A DNA stretch of 47,576 nucleotides from Actinomycetales bacterium UBA1383 (GCA_002305415.1 DBQX01000046.1:175316-222891); one strand, 5' to 3'. Counted from the first letter of the stretch, positions 16,705 through 25,584 are shown. The notes: generated from the letters alone by a model not told the origin. A program made the numbers and translations.

Positions 16705-18093
16705 TCAGCACCCGGGGAGCCGGGCCGCCAGGTAGTCCCTCACCTGCGTCATCCCCACGCGGGTCTGCGCCATCGAGTCGCGATCCCGGACGGTAACGGC
16801 CTGGTCCTCGAGGGACTCGAAGTCGACCGTGACGCAGAACGGCGTGCCCACCTCGTCCTGGCGGCGGTAGCGGCGGCCGACGGCGCCGGCGTCGTCGAAG
16901 TCGACGTTCCAGTACCCCCGCAGCTCCTGCGCGAGCCGGCGTGCGACGGGCGAGAGCTGCTCGCCGCGGGACAGCGGGAGGACGGCGGCCTTGACCGGCG
17001 CGAGACGGGGGTCGAGGCGCAGCACCGTGCGCGTGTCGACGCCGCCCTTGGCATTGGGGGCCTGGTCCTCGTGGTAGGCCTCGACGAGGAAGGCCATGAG
17101 GGAGCGCGTCAGGCCGGCAGCGGGCTCGATGACGTAGGGCACCCATCGTTCGCCCTTCGTGGCATCGAAGTAGGAGATCTCCTGCCCGGAGTGCTTCGCG
17201 TGGGTGCCGAGGTCGAAGTCCGTGCGGTTGGCGACGCCCTCGAGCTCACCCCACTCGCTCCCGATGAAGCCGAACCGGTACTCGATGTCGACGGTGCGCT
17301 TCGAGTAGTGGGACAGCTTCTCCTTGGGGTGCTCGTAGTGGCGCAGGTTCTCGCGCGAGATACCGAGGTCGACGTACCAGTCGGTGCGGGTGTCGATCCA
17401 GTACTGGTGCCATTCCTCATCCGTGCCCGGCTCGACGAAGAACTCCATCTCCATCTGCTCGAACTCGCGGGTACGGAAGATGAAGTTCCCGGGCGTGATC
17501 TCGTTGCGGAACGACTTCCCGATCTGCCCGATTCCGAACGGTGGCTTCTTGCGCGCCGTCGTCATGACGTTGAGGAAGTTGATGAAGATCCCCTGCGCGG
17601 TCTCCGGACGGAGGTAGTGCAGGCCCGACTCGTCCTCGACCGGGCCGAGGTAGGTCTTCAGCAGGCCGTTGAACATGCGGGGCTCGGTCCACTGGCCGCG
17701 GGTGCCGCAGTTCGGGCAGGGCAGGATCTCCATGGTCAGGCCGGTGACCTCCGACATGCCCTTCCGCTCGGCGTACTCCTCGAGCAGCTGGTCCTGCCGG
17801 TAGCGCCGGTGGCAGGACGTGCACTCGACCAGCGGGTCCACGAACGCCGCCAGGTGCCCGGAGGCCTCCCAGACCTTGGGGGGGAGGATGACGGAGGAGT
17901 CCAGGCCGACGACGTCCTCGCGGGACGTGACCATCGCGCGCCACCACTGCCGCTTGATGTTGTCCTTCAGCTCCACGCCGAGGGGTCCGTAGTCCCACGC
18001 GGACCGCGTGCCGCCGTAGATCTCCCCGCAGGGGTAGACGAATCCGCGCCGCTTGGCGAGTGCGATGACATTGTCCAGTGCCGTCGCTGGCAT
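16705..18093 (-). CDS. glyS: glycyl-tRNA synthetase (single-chain, class II)
   Basis: A 462-residue class II synthetase of the alpha2 type used by actinobacteria, archaea and eukaryotes. It begins MPATALDNVIALAKRRGFVYPCGEIYGG and carries a Cys-rich insertion (CTSCHRRYR and PCPNCGTRG) that may bind zinc. Further signatures are RPETAQGIFINF, FRNEITP (motif 2) and EPAAGLTRSLMAF (motif 3). The start at 18093 is preceded by GAAGGGAA and is preferred over a longer frame. It charges tRNA-Gly. dusB follows at 16 bp. Confidence 0.95.
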   Translation of the reverse strand: MPATALDNVIALAKRRGFVYPCGEIYGGTRSAWDYGPLGVELKDNIKRQWWRAMVTSREDVVGLDSSVILPPKVWEASGHLAAFVDPLVECTSCHRRYRQDQLLEEYAERKGMSEVTGLTMEILPCPNCGTRGQWTEPRMFNGLLKTYLGPVEDESGLHYLRPETAQGIFINFLNVMTTARKKPPFGIGQIGKSFRNEITPGNFIFRTREFEQMEMEFFVEPGTDEEWHQYWIDTRTDWYVDLGISRENLRHYEHPKEKLSHYSKRTVDIEYRFGFIGSEWGELEGVANRTDFDLGTHAKHSGQEISYFDATKGERWVPYVIEPAAGLTRSLMAFLVEAYHEDQAPNAKGGVDTRTVLRLDPRLAPVKAAVLPLSRGEQLSPVARRLAQELRGYWNVDFDDAGAVGRRYRRQDEVGTPFCVTVDFESLEDQAVTVRDRDSMAQTRVGMTQVRDYLAARLPGC

Positions 18094-18251
18094 GCCGTTC
18101 CCTTCATCCGTGCCCGCGCCTGGCTGGCGCGTCAAGCCCACCACAGGCTACCGGTCGTGGTGGGCGGGGCGTGAATCGCCCTCGCCGCGCAGGACGAGTG
18201 GGGCGTCAGCTACCCTGATTGAGGCCCGATCGATACCAGAGGGGAGCGCGC

Positions 18252-18641
18252 ATGCAGCGGATGACGCGGCAACGCGCCGCGGTGCTGGAGCTGCTCTCCG
18301 ACCAGGGCGAGTTCCGGAGCGCGCACCAGATCCATGAGTCCCTCACCGCACGGGGACAGGCGATCGGACTGGCCACGGTGTACCGGACCCTGCAGGGACT
18401 CGCCGAGGTGGGCGAGATCGACGTGCTGCGGAGGGACGGCGAGACCACGTTCCGCCGCTGCGAGCGGCGGGCGCACCACCACCACCTGGTCTGCCGGCAG
18501 TGCGGGCTCACGGTGGAGTTGCAGGGGGACCTGGTCGAGCGCTGGGCGCGGGAGCTCGCCGACCTCAACGGCTTCGTCGAGGTCGAACACACCCTCGAGT
18601 TCTCCGGACTGTGCGCGAACTGCGCGAAAGGAGGCAGCTGA
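18252..18641 (+). CDS. Fur-family metalloregulator (Fur/Zur)
   Basis: A 129-residue metal-dependent repressor. The winged helix covers residues 1-65 (MTRQRAAVLELL, ATVYRTLQGLAEVGEI). The metal region follows with HHHHLVCRQCG (His76-79, Cys81, Cys84), and a second CxxC pair (Cys121, Cys124) near the C-terminus completes a structural zinc site. Size and the two CxxC pairs fit Zur/FurB better than the larger DtxR-type iron regulators, but iron cannot be excluded. The start is ATG 18252 with GAGGGGAG upstream. It diverges from glyS and overlaps the next membrane gene by one base (TGATG). Confidence 0.88.
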   Translation: MQRMTRQRAAVLELLSDQGEFRSAHQIHESLTARGQAIGLATVYRTLQGLAEVGEIDVLRRDGETTFRRCERRAHHHHLVCRQCGLTVELQGDLVERWARELADLNGFVEVEHTLEFSGLCANCAKGGS

Positions 18642-19180
18642 TGCCGGACGTCATCGCGGAGGGCCCCTTCTGGCTGGTCTTCAGCTTCCTCACGGTGGTG
18701 GTGTTCCTGCGCGCGCAGGGAACCTACTGGCTGGGACGCTGGGCGACGTCGCTCACCCTGCGCCATGCCCGGCCCCGGCGGGAGTGGCAGCGCCGTCTCG
18801 TCGACCGGCTCGAGGCCTCCGCCGCCGACCAGGGGATCGCGGCCATCCACCGCTGGGGCATCGGGGTGGTGCCGGTGTCCTTCCTGACGGTCGGGTTCCA
18901 GACGATGGTCAACGCCGGCGCGGGCCTGCTGCGGATGCCGTGGCCGACCTACACCGTCGCGATGATCCCCGGCTGCCTGGCGTGGGCGACGATCTACTCC
19001 ACCATCGGGTTCGCGGTCTGGGAGGCGGCCCTCGCCGCCGCTGCCGGGTCACCGTGGGGAATCGCCGGGATGGTGGCGGCCGCGATCGTGGTCACGGCGT
19101 CGCTCCTCGTGCGACGTCGGCGGCGCAACGCGCGGGCCACCCACCTGCGCCTCGTGGAACCGGAGGCGGAGGCCGCCTGA
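18641..19180 (+). CDS. DedA-like (VTT domain) membrane protein
   Basis: A 179-residue integral membrane protein with about four hydrophobic segments. The motif ending GAGLLRMPWPTYTVAMIPGCLAW and the preceding RWGIGVVPVSFLTVGFQ resemble the VTT/DedA fold, whose members act in membrane homeostasis and lipid-carrier or ion transport. It overlaps the Fur/Zur gene by one base, so it shares that transcript; a link to metal control is possible but not shown. It is convergent with uppS, one base apart; DedA proteins have been connected with undecaprenyl phosphate recycling, so the neighbourhood is suggestive. Confidence 0.6.
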   Translation: MPDVIAEGPFWLVFSFLTVVVFLRAQGTYWLGRWATSLTLRHARPRREWQRRLVDRLEASAADQGIAAIHRWGIGVVPVSFLTVGFQTMVNAGAGLLRMPWPTYTVAMIPGCLAWATIYSTIGFAVWEAALAAAAGSPWGIAGMVAAAIVVTASLLVRRRRRNARATHLRLVEPEAEAA

Positions 19181-19181
19181 C

Positions 19182-19952
19182 CTACCCGACGGGCCGGTCC
19201 TCCGCCGCGCCGAAGCGGCGGTCCCTCCGCGCGTAGATCTCGATCGCCTTCCAGAGGGTGCGGCGGTCGCACTCGGGCCACGGCTCGTCGAGGAAGACGA
19301 GTTCCGCGTAGGCGCTCTGCCAGAGCAGGAAGTTCGAGATGCGCTGCTCGCCACCGGTCCGGATGAAGAGGTCGACGTCGGGCAGGGGCTCGTCGAGGTG
19401 CCGGGCCAGTGTGCGCTCGGAGATGTGGGCCGGATCGAGCTGTCCGTCCCGCGCGAGGGTGGCGATCTCGCGCACGGCGTCGACGATCTCGGCGCGACCG
19501 CCGTAGTTCACGCACATCGTCAACGTGCACACCTCGTTCCCCGCGGTCAGCCGTTCCGCCTCCTCGAGTTCCGCGATCACCGAGCGCCACAACCGGGGCC
19601 GCCGGCCCGCCCAGCGGACACGCACGCCCCACGAGTGCATGGTGTCCCGCCGGCGCCGCAGGACGTCGCGGTTGAAACCCATGAGGAAGCGGACCTCGTC
19701 CGGGGAGCGTTTCCAGTTCTCGGTGGAGAACGCGTAGGCGCTGACGTGTCTCACCCCGATCTCGATCGCGCCCGCGACGACGTCCAGCAGGGCCGCCTCC
19801 CCGGCCTTGTGGCCCTCCACGCGCGGCAGGCCCCGGGCGTTGGCCCAGCGGCCGTTGCCGTCCATCACGATCGCGACATGGTTCGGGACGAACATGGCCG
19901 GAAGCGCGGGTGGCCGTGCCCCGGAGGGGTGCGGGGGCGGGGGTGTGCTCAC
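19182..19952 (-). CDS. uppS: isoprenyl transferase (undecaprenyl/decaprenyl diphosphate synthase)
   Basis: A 256-residue cis-prenyltransferase that builds the long-chain lipid carrier for cell-wall precursors. HVAIVMDGNGRWA holds the catalytic Asp31; RHVSAYAFSTENWKR, NYGGRAEIVDA and LFIRTGGEQRISNFLLWQ are the other conserved regions. The GTG start at 19952 overlaps the recO stop (GTGA) and adds a Pro-rich N-terminus of about 20 residues. The gene closes the leuA-to-uppS minus-strand run and is convergent with the DedA-like gene. Confidence 0.94.
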   Translation of the reverse strand: MSTPPPPHPSGARPPALPAMFVPNHVAIVMDGNGRWANARGLPRVEGHKAGEAALLDVVAGAIEIGVRHVSAYAFSTENWKRSPDEVRFLMGFNRDVLRRRRDTMHSWGVRVRWAGRRPRLWRSVIAELEEAERLTAGNEVCTLTMCVNYGGRAEIVDAVREIATLARDGQLDPAHISERTLARHLDEPLPDVDLFIRTGGEQRISNFLLWQSAYAELVFLDEPWPECDRRTLWKAIEIYARRDRRFGAAEDRPVG

Positions 19953-20680
19953 AGGCGCTCCACGAGTCGGAGGGATCTCAGCTGGCGTTCGACATGCCAC
20001 TGCAGGTATGCGGTGACGAGGCCCGAGGCCTCGCTGCGGATGCGCTGCGGCGTGGCCTCCGCCTCGTCCCACTCCCCTGAGAGCAGGGCACCCAGCAGGG
20101 CAAGGGTCTCCGTCTCGGGCGCGGCGGAGCCCGGCGGGCGGCACGCGACGCACACGGCACCGCCGGCCTCGATGTTGAAGGCGTGGTGTGGTCCGGGGGT
20201 GCCGCAGACCGCGCAGTCGTGGAAGCTCGGCGCCCAGCCGGCCACCGCGAGCGCCCGCAACAGGTAGGAGTCGAGCACGAGTTGGGGGGCGTGGCGCCGC
20301 GTGGCCAGGGCGTGGAGCGCCCCGACGAGGAGGAGGAACTGCTGGGGCGCCGGGTCGCCGTCGCCGCCGGTCAGGGTGGCGGCCGTCTCCACCATGACGG
20401 TCGCGCAGGTGTAGAGCGGGTAGTCGGCGGCCAGCGCCCGCCCGTAGGGGTTGATCGTCTCCACCTGCGTGACGAGGTCGAGGCTGCGGCCCTCGTGCAG
20501 CTGGGCGGCCACGAGGCTGAACGGCTCGAGGCGCGCGCCGATCCGCGACGTCGTGCGGCGCACCCCCTTCGCGACCGCGCGGACCTGGCCGTGCTCCCGG
20601 GTCAGCAGCGTGACGATCCGGTCCGCCTCACCCAGCTTGTGGGTGCGCAGGACCACCGCCTCGTCCCGGTAGAGCTTCAC
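19949..20680 (-). CDS. recO: DNA repair protein RecO
   Basis: A 243-residue recombination mediator that loads RecA at gaps together with RecR. The N-terminal OB fold is recognisable (YRDEAVVLRTHKLGEADRIV, REHGQVRAVAKGVRR), and the C-terminal helical domain contains two CxxC pairs (CAVCGTPGPHHAF and CVAC) that likely bind zinc. The start is taken as GTG 20680; a GGGGGAC sequence is upstream at a somewhat long distance. It is co-translated with uppS, as in many actinobacteria. Confidence 0.93.
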   Translation of the reverse strand: MKLYRDEAVVLRTHKLGEADRIVTLLTREHGQVRAVAKGVRRTTSRIGARLEPFSLVAAQLHEGRSLDLVTQVETINPYGRALAADYPLYTCATVMVETAATLTGGDGDPAPQQFLLLVGALHALATRRHAPQLVLDSYLLRALAVAGWAPSFHDCAVCGTPGPHHAFNIEAGGAVCVACRPPGSAAPETETLALLGALLSGEWDEAEATPQRIRSEASGLVTAYLQWHVERQLRSLRLVERL

Positions 20681-20712
20681 CAGGACATTGTCCCCCACCG
20701 GGCGCGCCGGGT

Positions 20713-21942
20713 TCAGTCCCCACGCGGTGGCAGGAGGGGCTCGACACGTTCCGCGATCGCGCGGATCGTCAGGGGATGGTCGTTCCAGGCCCCGAGGTTG
20801 ACCGCCTGGACCCCGGGCGGGATGCGGGCCGCGGCGATCATCTCCGGGACGTCGTACTGGCTGTGGATCGACTCCGCGCTGATGCCGGCGGAGAAGTAGA
20901 ACAGCTTCTCGACGCCGCTGGCCGCCAGCGCGGCCGCCTCCTCCCTCACCTCGGGCTCCTTGAACTCCATCCAGGCGAGCCCGAGGTGCTCCCGCGTGTA
21001 GCCCTTCTCCACCAGGGCGTCGATGACGCTGGTCCGGAGGGCGAGTTCGTGCTCCGTCTCGGTCGGCCACTCCGCGTCCCACTCGTCGGGTTGTCCGTGT
21101 CCCACCAGCAGGACCGCGACCCGGTCGCGGGGCGTCTGCCCGCGGGCCTCCTCCGCCTTCTCGACGAACATCTGGTGGAGGGTGGCGGAGTCCCACAGGG
21201 GACCGGTGAAGGTGAGGGGCACGCCGAGCGACTCGGTGTCGACCTCCCGGATCAGGTGCTCGCCCTCGGCCGTGTGGTTGGAGATCGACACGAACACCTC
21301 CGCGACCACGACCTGGCTCGCCCCCTCGTTCAGGGCCCGCACCACAGCGGCGTCCGGGCGGGGATCGGCGTCGAGGAAGGACGGGTAGACCCGCACGTCG
21401 TGGCCGGCCGCCCGCAGGGTGTCCTCGAGGTCGGCGGCCATGTCCACGTGGCGCCGCCCGTGCTGGCTGGAGCCGACCTCGAGGTAGGCGTCGCGCAGGG
21501 CGTGGAGGAAGAGCGGGCGCACGGGGAACGGGACGAAGGCGATGCCCTGCTCGTCGAACTCCCGGAACTGGTTCAGCCAGCCGATCGGGTCGTACGTCTC
21601 GGGCTCGCCGTGGGTGAAGTAGACGACCGCGGTGTGCCCGTCGCCCGGGTCGCCCGGCTGCCGGGTGAGCGTGGGCACCTCGCGGTCGTCCTCACGCCCG
21701 AGCACCACGGCGGTGTTGCCGAGGTATCCCGCGGAGGCGGCGACCAGGGCGACCACCACGGCGGCGGCCAGCGGGCGCCCGCGGAACCCGGACGCAACAC
21801 CCACGGCGGCGAACGCAAGCACGAGCGTGGCCGTGAGCGCCCGTGCCATGGAGACGGGCGACGTCGTGAGGTACCAGACCGCGGACCAGCCAGCGGCGGC
21901 GGCGAGCGGGACGAGCAGTATCCATCGAGCGAGAGAGGACAT
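20713..21942 (-). CDS. membrane-anchored chelatase-like protein (HemH/CbiX fold)
   Basis: A 409-residue protein starting at an ATG after AAGGAG. Residues 7-25, 35-53 and 57-80 are hydrophobic and probably membrane-spanning; the remaining about 320 residues look like a two-lobed class II chelatase. The evidence is VVYFTHGEPETYDPIGW (His111), GIAFVPFPVRPLFLHALRDAY, LLVGHGQPDEWDAEW (His282) and AGISAESIHSQYDVPE near the C-terminus, comparable in placement to ferrochelatase or sirohydrochlorin chelatase elements. By the positive-inside rule (Arg6; FRGR between segments 2 and 3) the soluble domain would face outside, which would be unusual for a chelatase. Function could be metal insertion, tetrapyrrole binding or something unrelated. 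It lies upstream of recO. Confidence 0.6.
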   Translation of the reverse strand: MSSLARWILLVPLAAAAGWSAVWYLTTSPVSMARALTATLVLAFAAVGVASGFRGRPLAAAVVVALVAASAGYLGNTAVVLGREDDREVPTLTRQPGDPGDGHTAVVYFTHGEPETYDPIGWLNQFREFDEQGIAFVPFPVRPLFLHALRDAYLEVGSSQHGRRHVDMAADLEDTLRAAGHDVRVYPSFLDADPRPDAAVVRALNEGASQVVVAEVFVSISNHTAEGEHLIREVDTESLGVPLTFTGPLWDSATLHQMFVEKAEEARGQTPRDRVAVLLVGHGQPDEWDAEWPTETEHELALRTSVIDALVEKGYTREHLGLAWMEFKEPEVREEAAALAASGVEKLFYFSAGISAESIHSQYDVPEMIAAARIPPGVQAVNLGAWNDHPLTIRAIAERVEPLLPPRGD

Positions 21943-22012
21943 CGGCGGGCTCCTTCACTGGCGCCCCCACTGTCACACACCGGCGATCCGGATGGGCGCG
22001 GAATCGCCAGCG

Positions 22013-23674
22013 TCAGGGCGCCGTACGGCGGGCGGCGCGCCGCGGGGCGTCCAGGGTGCCCCCGAGGGGTGAGTCGGGCCGGATGCCGACGACGACGCCC
22101 AGCGCCACGAGCAGGGCGCCGAGGTTCGCCACGGCGACGACCGTCGTCGCGGTCGCCACCCAGGTGCCCTCGGCGAACCGGGGCGCGACGGTCATGGTGA
22201 GGACCAGCGCGCTCAGCCAGGCGGCCGCCAGCTGCCAGGCGAGGACGCGGCCCCGGCGCCGTCGTTCCCGGGGTCCGGCCGGGGTGCGGGCCAGACCCAC
22301 CAGGCTCGCGACGGCCCAGGCGTACGCGAGGACCACCCCGGCGACGCAGGCGGCCGCGAGGATCGGGTAGTCGTGCTCGACCTGGAAGTCGACGGGCCAC
22401 AGCCACTCGTAGGTGGAGGGCCCCAGGTCGGACCCGACGGCGAACGTGAGCAGGCACAGCCAGCCCAGGACAGCGGGGACCGCCCACCCCGGGGCGCGGG
22501 GGGCCGGCGCTCCCGCCCGCACGATCGGCCCGCCCGGCCCGAACCACGCGTCGGTGAGCTCCCGGGCGGGGCGGAGCGCGTCGCCCACGGACCGCACCAT
22601 GAGGGTGCGGTCGAACGCGCGCGCGAGGACCACATGGACGGGCGCCGCATCCCAGGCCTGGAACGCGAGTGCCGTCACGGTCCCCGCCGGCGAATCCCAG
22701 GTGTGCTCGGTGACGTTCCACCGTTCCTCGGCGGGCCGTAGCCGGATGGGGGTGCGCCAGTACGCGGCGACCGCCTCGCCGTGTGCCCGCACCGTGTCCG
22801 GCGGCACCGGGGGCCGCACGAGGGCGGCGACGGCGTCCGGCCCGCCGGGCACCTCCTCCATGAGCGGGCCGGGGGCGGGGCGCTCGGCCCGGCGACGGCG
22901 CGGCAGGCAGAGCAGTGCGTACCCGCCGGAGGCGATCGCGGCCAGGACCCATCCGGGCCGCCACTCGACGTAGGGCTCCCACGGCGGCCGCAACACGAAG
23001 ACGGTGGCGAGGGGCAGCCACGCCCACCCGAGGGCGGCGCGCGCCCGCGCCGGCTGCAGCGCCAGGCGCCGCGGGGGTACCGCCCGCACCGCGAGGTGGA
23101 CGGCGAGGAGCCCCGTGCCGGCGGTGAGCGCGAGCCACATGGCCACTGCCACGGCGTGGGACGTGGGGGTGGACTGCAGTTCGCGCATGGCGCTCAGCCA
23201 GATGGCGGCCAGCCCCGCACCCCAGAGGAGGAGGTGGGCGAGCACCTGCAGTGGCGCGGTCCGGCGGTGCGGCCCGTGGAGCTCGTCCAGCAGGGCCAGC
23301 TCACGGCGGACCCGGACCGGCGTCGGCCCGACGACCTCGCAGGCGAGGGCGGTGGAGTCCCGCCAGTCGATGACCACCCGTAACCCGGCCCACGCCCCGA
23401 CCTCCGGCGAGAGCACCTGGGTCCAGCGCCACGGCACGTCGGCGTGCTCCCCCTCGAGGGACGCGACCGCGCGCACCGTGGCGGCGGCATCCCGCACCCA
23501 GGGGCGCCGCGTCACCCGCCGCCGGCCGGAGGAGTCCGCGGCGTCGTGGAGCACCTCGATCGTCTCGCCGAGTCCCAGTTCGCGGGCCCGGTCCTCGTCG
23601 AGGAAGGGCGCGGCACGATCCCCGACGGCGATCGGGCCGCCGGGGAACGTCGTCGAGCCTCCCCGGGCTGGCAT
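22013..23674 (-). CDS. polytopic membrane protein of unknown function
   Basis: A 553-residue protein I do not recognise. The first about 150 residues are soluble, with Trp-rich stretches (WRWTQVLSPEVGAWAG). Then come two hydrophobic segments (about 153-171 and 178-197), two more around 218-260, a soluble middle domain (about 265-390) and four C-terminal hydrophobic segments with Arg-rich cytoplasmic loops. It has no visible catalytic motif. The ATG at 23674 has no ribosome binding site; TAGCCT stands 6 nt upstream with TTGTCC 17 bp further, so a leaderless transcript is likely. It lies between leuA and the chelatase-like gene on the same strand. Confidence 0.6.
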   Translation of the reverse strand: MPARGGSTTFPGGPIAVGDRAAPFLDEDRARELGLGETIEVLHDAADSSGRRRVTRRPWVRDAAATVRAVASLEGEHADVPWRWTQVLSPEVGAWAGLRVVIDWRDSTALACEVVGPTPVRVRRELALLDELHGPHRRTAPLQVLAHLLLWGAGLAAIWLSAMRELQSTPTSHAVAVAMWLALTAGTGLLAVHLAVRAVPPRRLALQPARARAALGWAWLPLATVFVLRPPWEPYVEWRPGWVLAAIASGGYALLCLPRRRRAERPAPGPLMEEVPGGPDAVAALVRPPVPPDTVRAHGEAVAAYWRTPIRLRPAEERWNVTEHTWDSPAGTVTALAFQAWDAAPVHVVLARAFDRTLMVRSVGDALRPARELTDAWFGPGGPIVRAGAPAPRAPGWAVPAVLGWLCLLTFAVGSDLGPSTYEWLWPVDFQVEHDYPILAAACVAGVVLAYAWAVASLVGLARTPAGPRERRRRGRVLAWQLAAAWLSALVLTMTVAPRFAEGTWVATATTVVAVANLGALLVALGVVVGIRPDSPLGGTLDAPRRAARRTAP

Positions 23675-23680
23675 GGCTCA

Positions 23681-23709
23681 AGGCTACGACGGCCCCCGGC
23701 GGGGGACAA
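23681..23709 (-). promoter_or_regulatory. promoter of the polytopic membrane protein gene (leaderless)
   Basis: TTGTCC (23709-23704), a 17-bp spacer and TAGCCT (23686-23681), then 6 nt to the ATG. The -35 element overlaps the end of leuA's downstream gap. The spacing predicts a transcript starting at the start codon. Confidence 0.5.
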
Positions 23710-23712
23710 TGC

Positions 23713-25467
23713 TCAGCGCAGGGCCCGGTTCACCGCCGAGATGATCGCCTTGAACGAGGCGGTGGTGATCGACTGGTCGATCCCGACGCCCCAGAGCACC
23801 TGGCCGTTCACCTCGGCCTCGACGTACGCCGCGGCGTAGGCGTCGCCACCGGATGACAGGGCGTGCTCCACGTAGTCGAGGACGTTGACGTCGACCCCGA
23901 TCTGGCCGAGCGCCTCGGTGAACGCGGCGACGGGGCCGTTGCCGGTGGCGGCGAGCACCCGTTCCTGTCCCCGGTCGACCAGGGTGACGGTGAGGATCGC
24001 GTTCTTGCCCTCGTCCGCGGTCGTCACGGTGGTGCCACGCAGCGAGAAGCGGCCCCAGGGCGTGAGGCCCTGGGCGGCCGACGCCGGCAGGTACTCGTCG
24101 ACGAAGATCTCCCAGAGCTTCTCGGCGCTGATCTCGCCGCCGAAGGTGTCGGTGTGCCGCTGCACGATCCCGGAGAACTCGATCTGCAGGCGCCGCGGCA
24201 GGTCCAGGCTGCGTGTGGAGGACAGCAGGTACGCGATGCCACCCTTCCCCGACTGGGAGTTGACGCGGACTACCGCCTCGTAGGTGCGGCCCACGTCGTG
24301 CGGGTCGACCGGCAGGTACGGCACCTCCCACGGCACGGCCTCCTCGCTGCCGGTCCGCGAGACGAGGGCGGCGCGGTGCGCGAAGCCCTTCTTGATGGCG
24401 TCCTGGTGCGAGCCGGAGAAGGCCGTGTAGACGAGGTCGCCGCCGTAGGGGTGGCGCGGGTGGACGTCCATCTGGGTGCAGTGCTCCACCGTGCGCCGCA
24501 CCCGGTCGATGTTCGACAGGTCGACCTCGGGGTCCACGCCCTGGGAGTAGAGGTTGAGGGCGAGGGTCACCAGGTCGACGTTCCCCGTGCGCTCGCCCTG
24601 CCCGAACAGGCAGCCCTCCACCCGGTCCGCCCCCGCGAGCATCGCGAGTTCCGCGGACGCGACGGCGGTGCCGCGGTCGTTGTGGGGGTGGACGGAGAGG
24701 CACACCCAGGCACGCCGGGTGAGGTTGCGGCTCATCCACTCGATCTGGTCGGCGTAGACGTTCGGCGTGCACCGCTCGACCGTCGCGGGCAGGTTCAGCA
24801 CCAGTTCGCGCTCGGGACCGACCTCCCAGGTGTCCATGACCGCCTCGGCCACCTCGAGGGCGAACTCGAGTTCGGTATCGACGAAGATCTCCGGGGAGTA
24901 CTCGTAGCCGAAGACGATGTCGTCGGGCAGCACCTTCTCCGCGTAGGCCATGACCTCACGGGTCCCCGCCACCGCGAGTTCGCGGGTGGCGGCCCGATCG
25001 TTTCGGAAGACCACGTCGCGGAACACCGGCGCGGTCGCGTTGTAGAGGTGCACGGTGGCGCGCGGGGCACCGATGACGGAGTCGATCGTCCGGTGGATCA
25101 GCTCGGGACGGGACTGCGTCAGCACCGAGATGGTGACATCGGCGGGGATCGCGCCGTCCTCGATGAGCGAGCGCACGAAGTCGAAATCGGTCTGGGAGGC
25201 CGATGGGAAGCCGATCTCGATCTCCTTGTACCCGAGGGAGATGAGGAGATCGAACATCTGGCGCTTGCGCGCCGGATTCATCGGCTCGATGAGGGCCTGG
25301 TTGCCGTCCCGCAGGTCGGTCGAGAGCCAGCGGGGGGCCTTGGTGATGCGGTTGGACGGCCACTGCCGGTCCGGGAGGTCAACCGGGTTCAGGTCGAGGA
25401 ACGAACGGTACTTGGCCAGTGGCATGCCGGACGGTTGCTGGGCGCGGATGTGTGACTGTGTTCTCAC
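23713..25467 (-). CDS. leuA: 2-isopropylmalate synthase
   Basis: A 584-residue long-form LeuA, the first committed enzyme of leucine synthesis, which condenses acetyl-CoA with 2-oxoisovalerate. The TIM-barrel starts with STDLRDGNQALIEPMNPARK (Arg53, Asp54) and includes the metal-binding HPHNDRGTAV. The C-terminal about 130 residues form the leucine-responsive regulatory domain (GRFSLRGTTVTT, later VEHALSSGGDAYAAAYVEAEVNG). The start is GTG 25467 with GAAGGAAG upstream. A leader peptide gene with three consecutive Leu codons ends 39 nt upstream, so expression is probably controlled both by attenuation and by feedback inhibition. Confidence 0.96.
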   Translation of the reverse strand: MRTQSHIRAQQPSGMPLAKYRSFLDLNPVDLPDRQWPSNRITKAPRWLSTDLRDGNQALIEPMNPARKRQMFDLLISLGYKEIEIGFPSASQTDFDFVRSLIEDGAIPADVTISVLTQSRPELIHRTIDSVIGAPRATVHLYNATAPVFRDVVFRNDRAATRELAVAGTREVMAYAEKVLPDDIVFGYEYSPEIFVDTELEFALEVAEAVMDTWEVGPERELVLNLPATVERCTPNVYADQIEWMSRNLTRRAWVCLSVHPHNDRGTAVASAELAMLAGADRVEGCLFGQGERTGNVDLVTLALNLYSQGVDPEVDLSNIDRVRRTVEHCTQMDVHPRHPYGGDLVYTAFSGSHQDAIKKGFAHRAALVSRTGSEEAVPWEVPYLPVDPHDVGRTYEAVVRVNSQSGKGGIAYLLSSTRSLDLPRRLQIEFSGIVQRHTDTFGGEISAEKLWEIFVDEYLPASAAQGLTPWGRFSLRGTTVTTADEGKNAILTVTLVDRGQERVLAATGNGPVAAFTEALGQIGVDVNVLDYVEHALSSGGDAYAAAYVEAEVNGQVLWGVGIDQSITTASFKAIISAVNRALR

Positions 25468-25506
25468 GGGTGCTTCCTTCGTGGATGAGCCTTCGGCCGG
25501 CGTGGC

Positions 25507-25578
25507 TCACACCGCGGCGAGGGGCCGGCCCGATGGGGCCCCGCCGCGGCGTGGAAGAAGCAGTGCCGCCGCACGCAT
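25507..25578 (-). CDS. leuL: leuA leader peptide (leucine attenuator)
   Basis: A 23-codon ORF (MRAAALLLPRRGG..., ending PLAAV) upstream of leuA, with the run Leu6-Leu7-Leu8 encoded CTG CTT CTT. CTT is rare in such a GC-rich genome. There is a -10 box only 6 nt before the ATG, which predicts a leaderless leader transcript. The RNA after the Leu codons can form a strong hairpin (arms CCGCGGCG and CGCCGCGG with GGGCC/GGCCC extension), while GGCCGGC in the same segment can instead pair with GCCGGCC further downstream. This is the layout of ribosome-mediated attenuation: stalling at Leu codons when leucine is scarce would allow leuA transcription. The mechanism is inferred from sequence. Confidence 0.75.
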   Translation of the reverse strand: MRAAALLLPRRGGAPSGRPLAAV

Positions 25579-25584
25579 ACCGGC

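Noticed and set aside
18094..18180. T-box riboswitch before glyS
   Set aside because: The upstream region is short and shows no T-box sequence or specifier-loop structure.
18197..18251. Fur/Zur box upstream of the Fur-family gene
   Set aside because: No AT-rich palindrome of the expected form is present; only a weak TACCCT at 18211 resembles a -10 box.
23693..23705. CCCCC-GGC-GGGGG hairpin as leuA terminator
   Set aside because: Only 5 bp, no T-run and typical of random GC-rich sequence; it also overlaps the next promoter.
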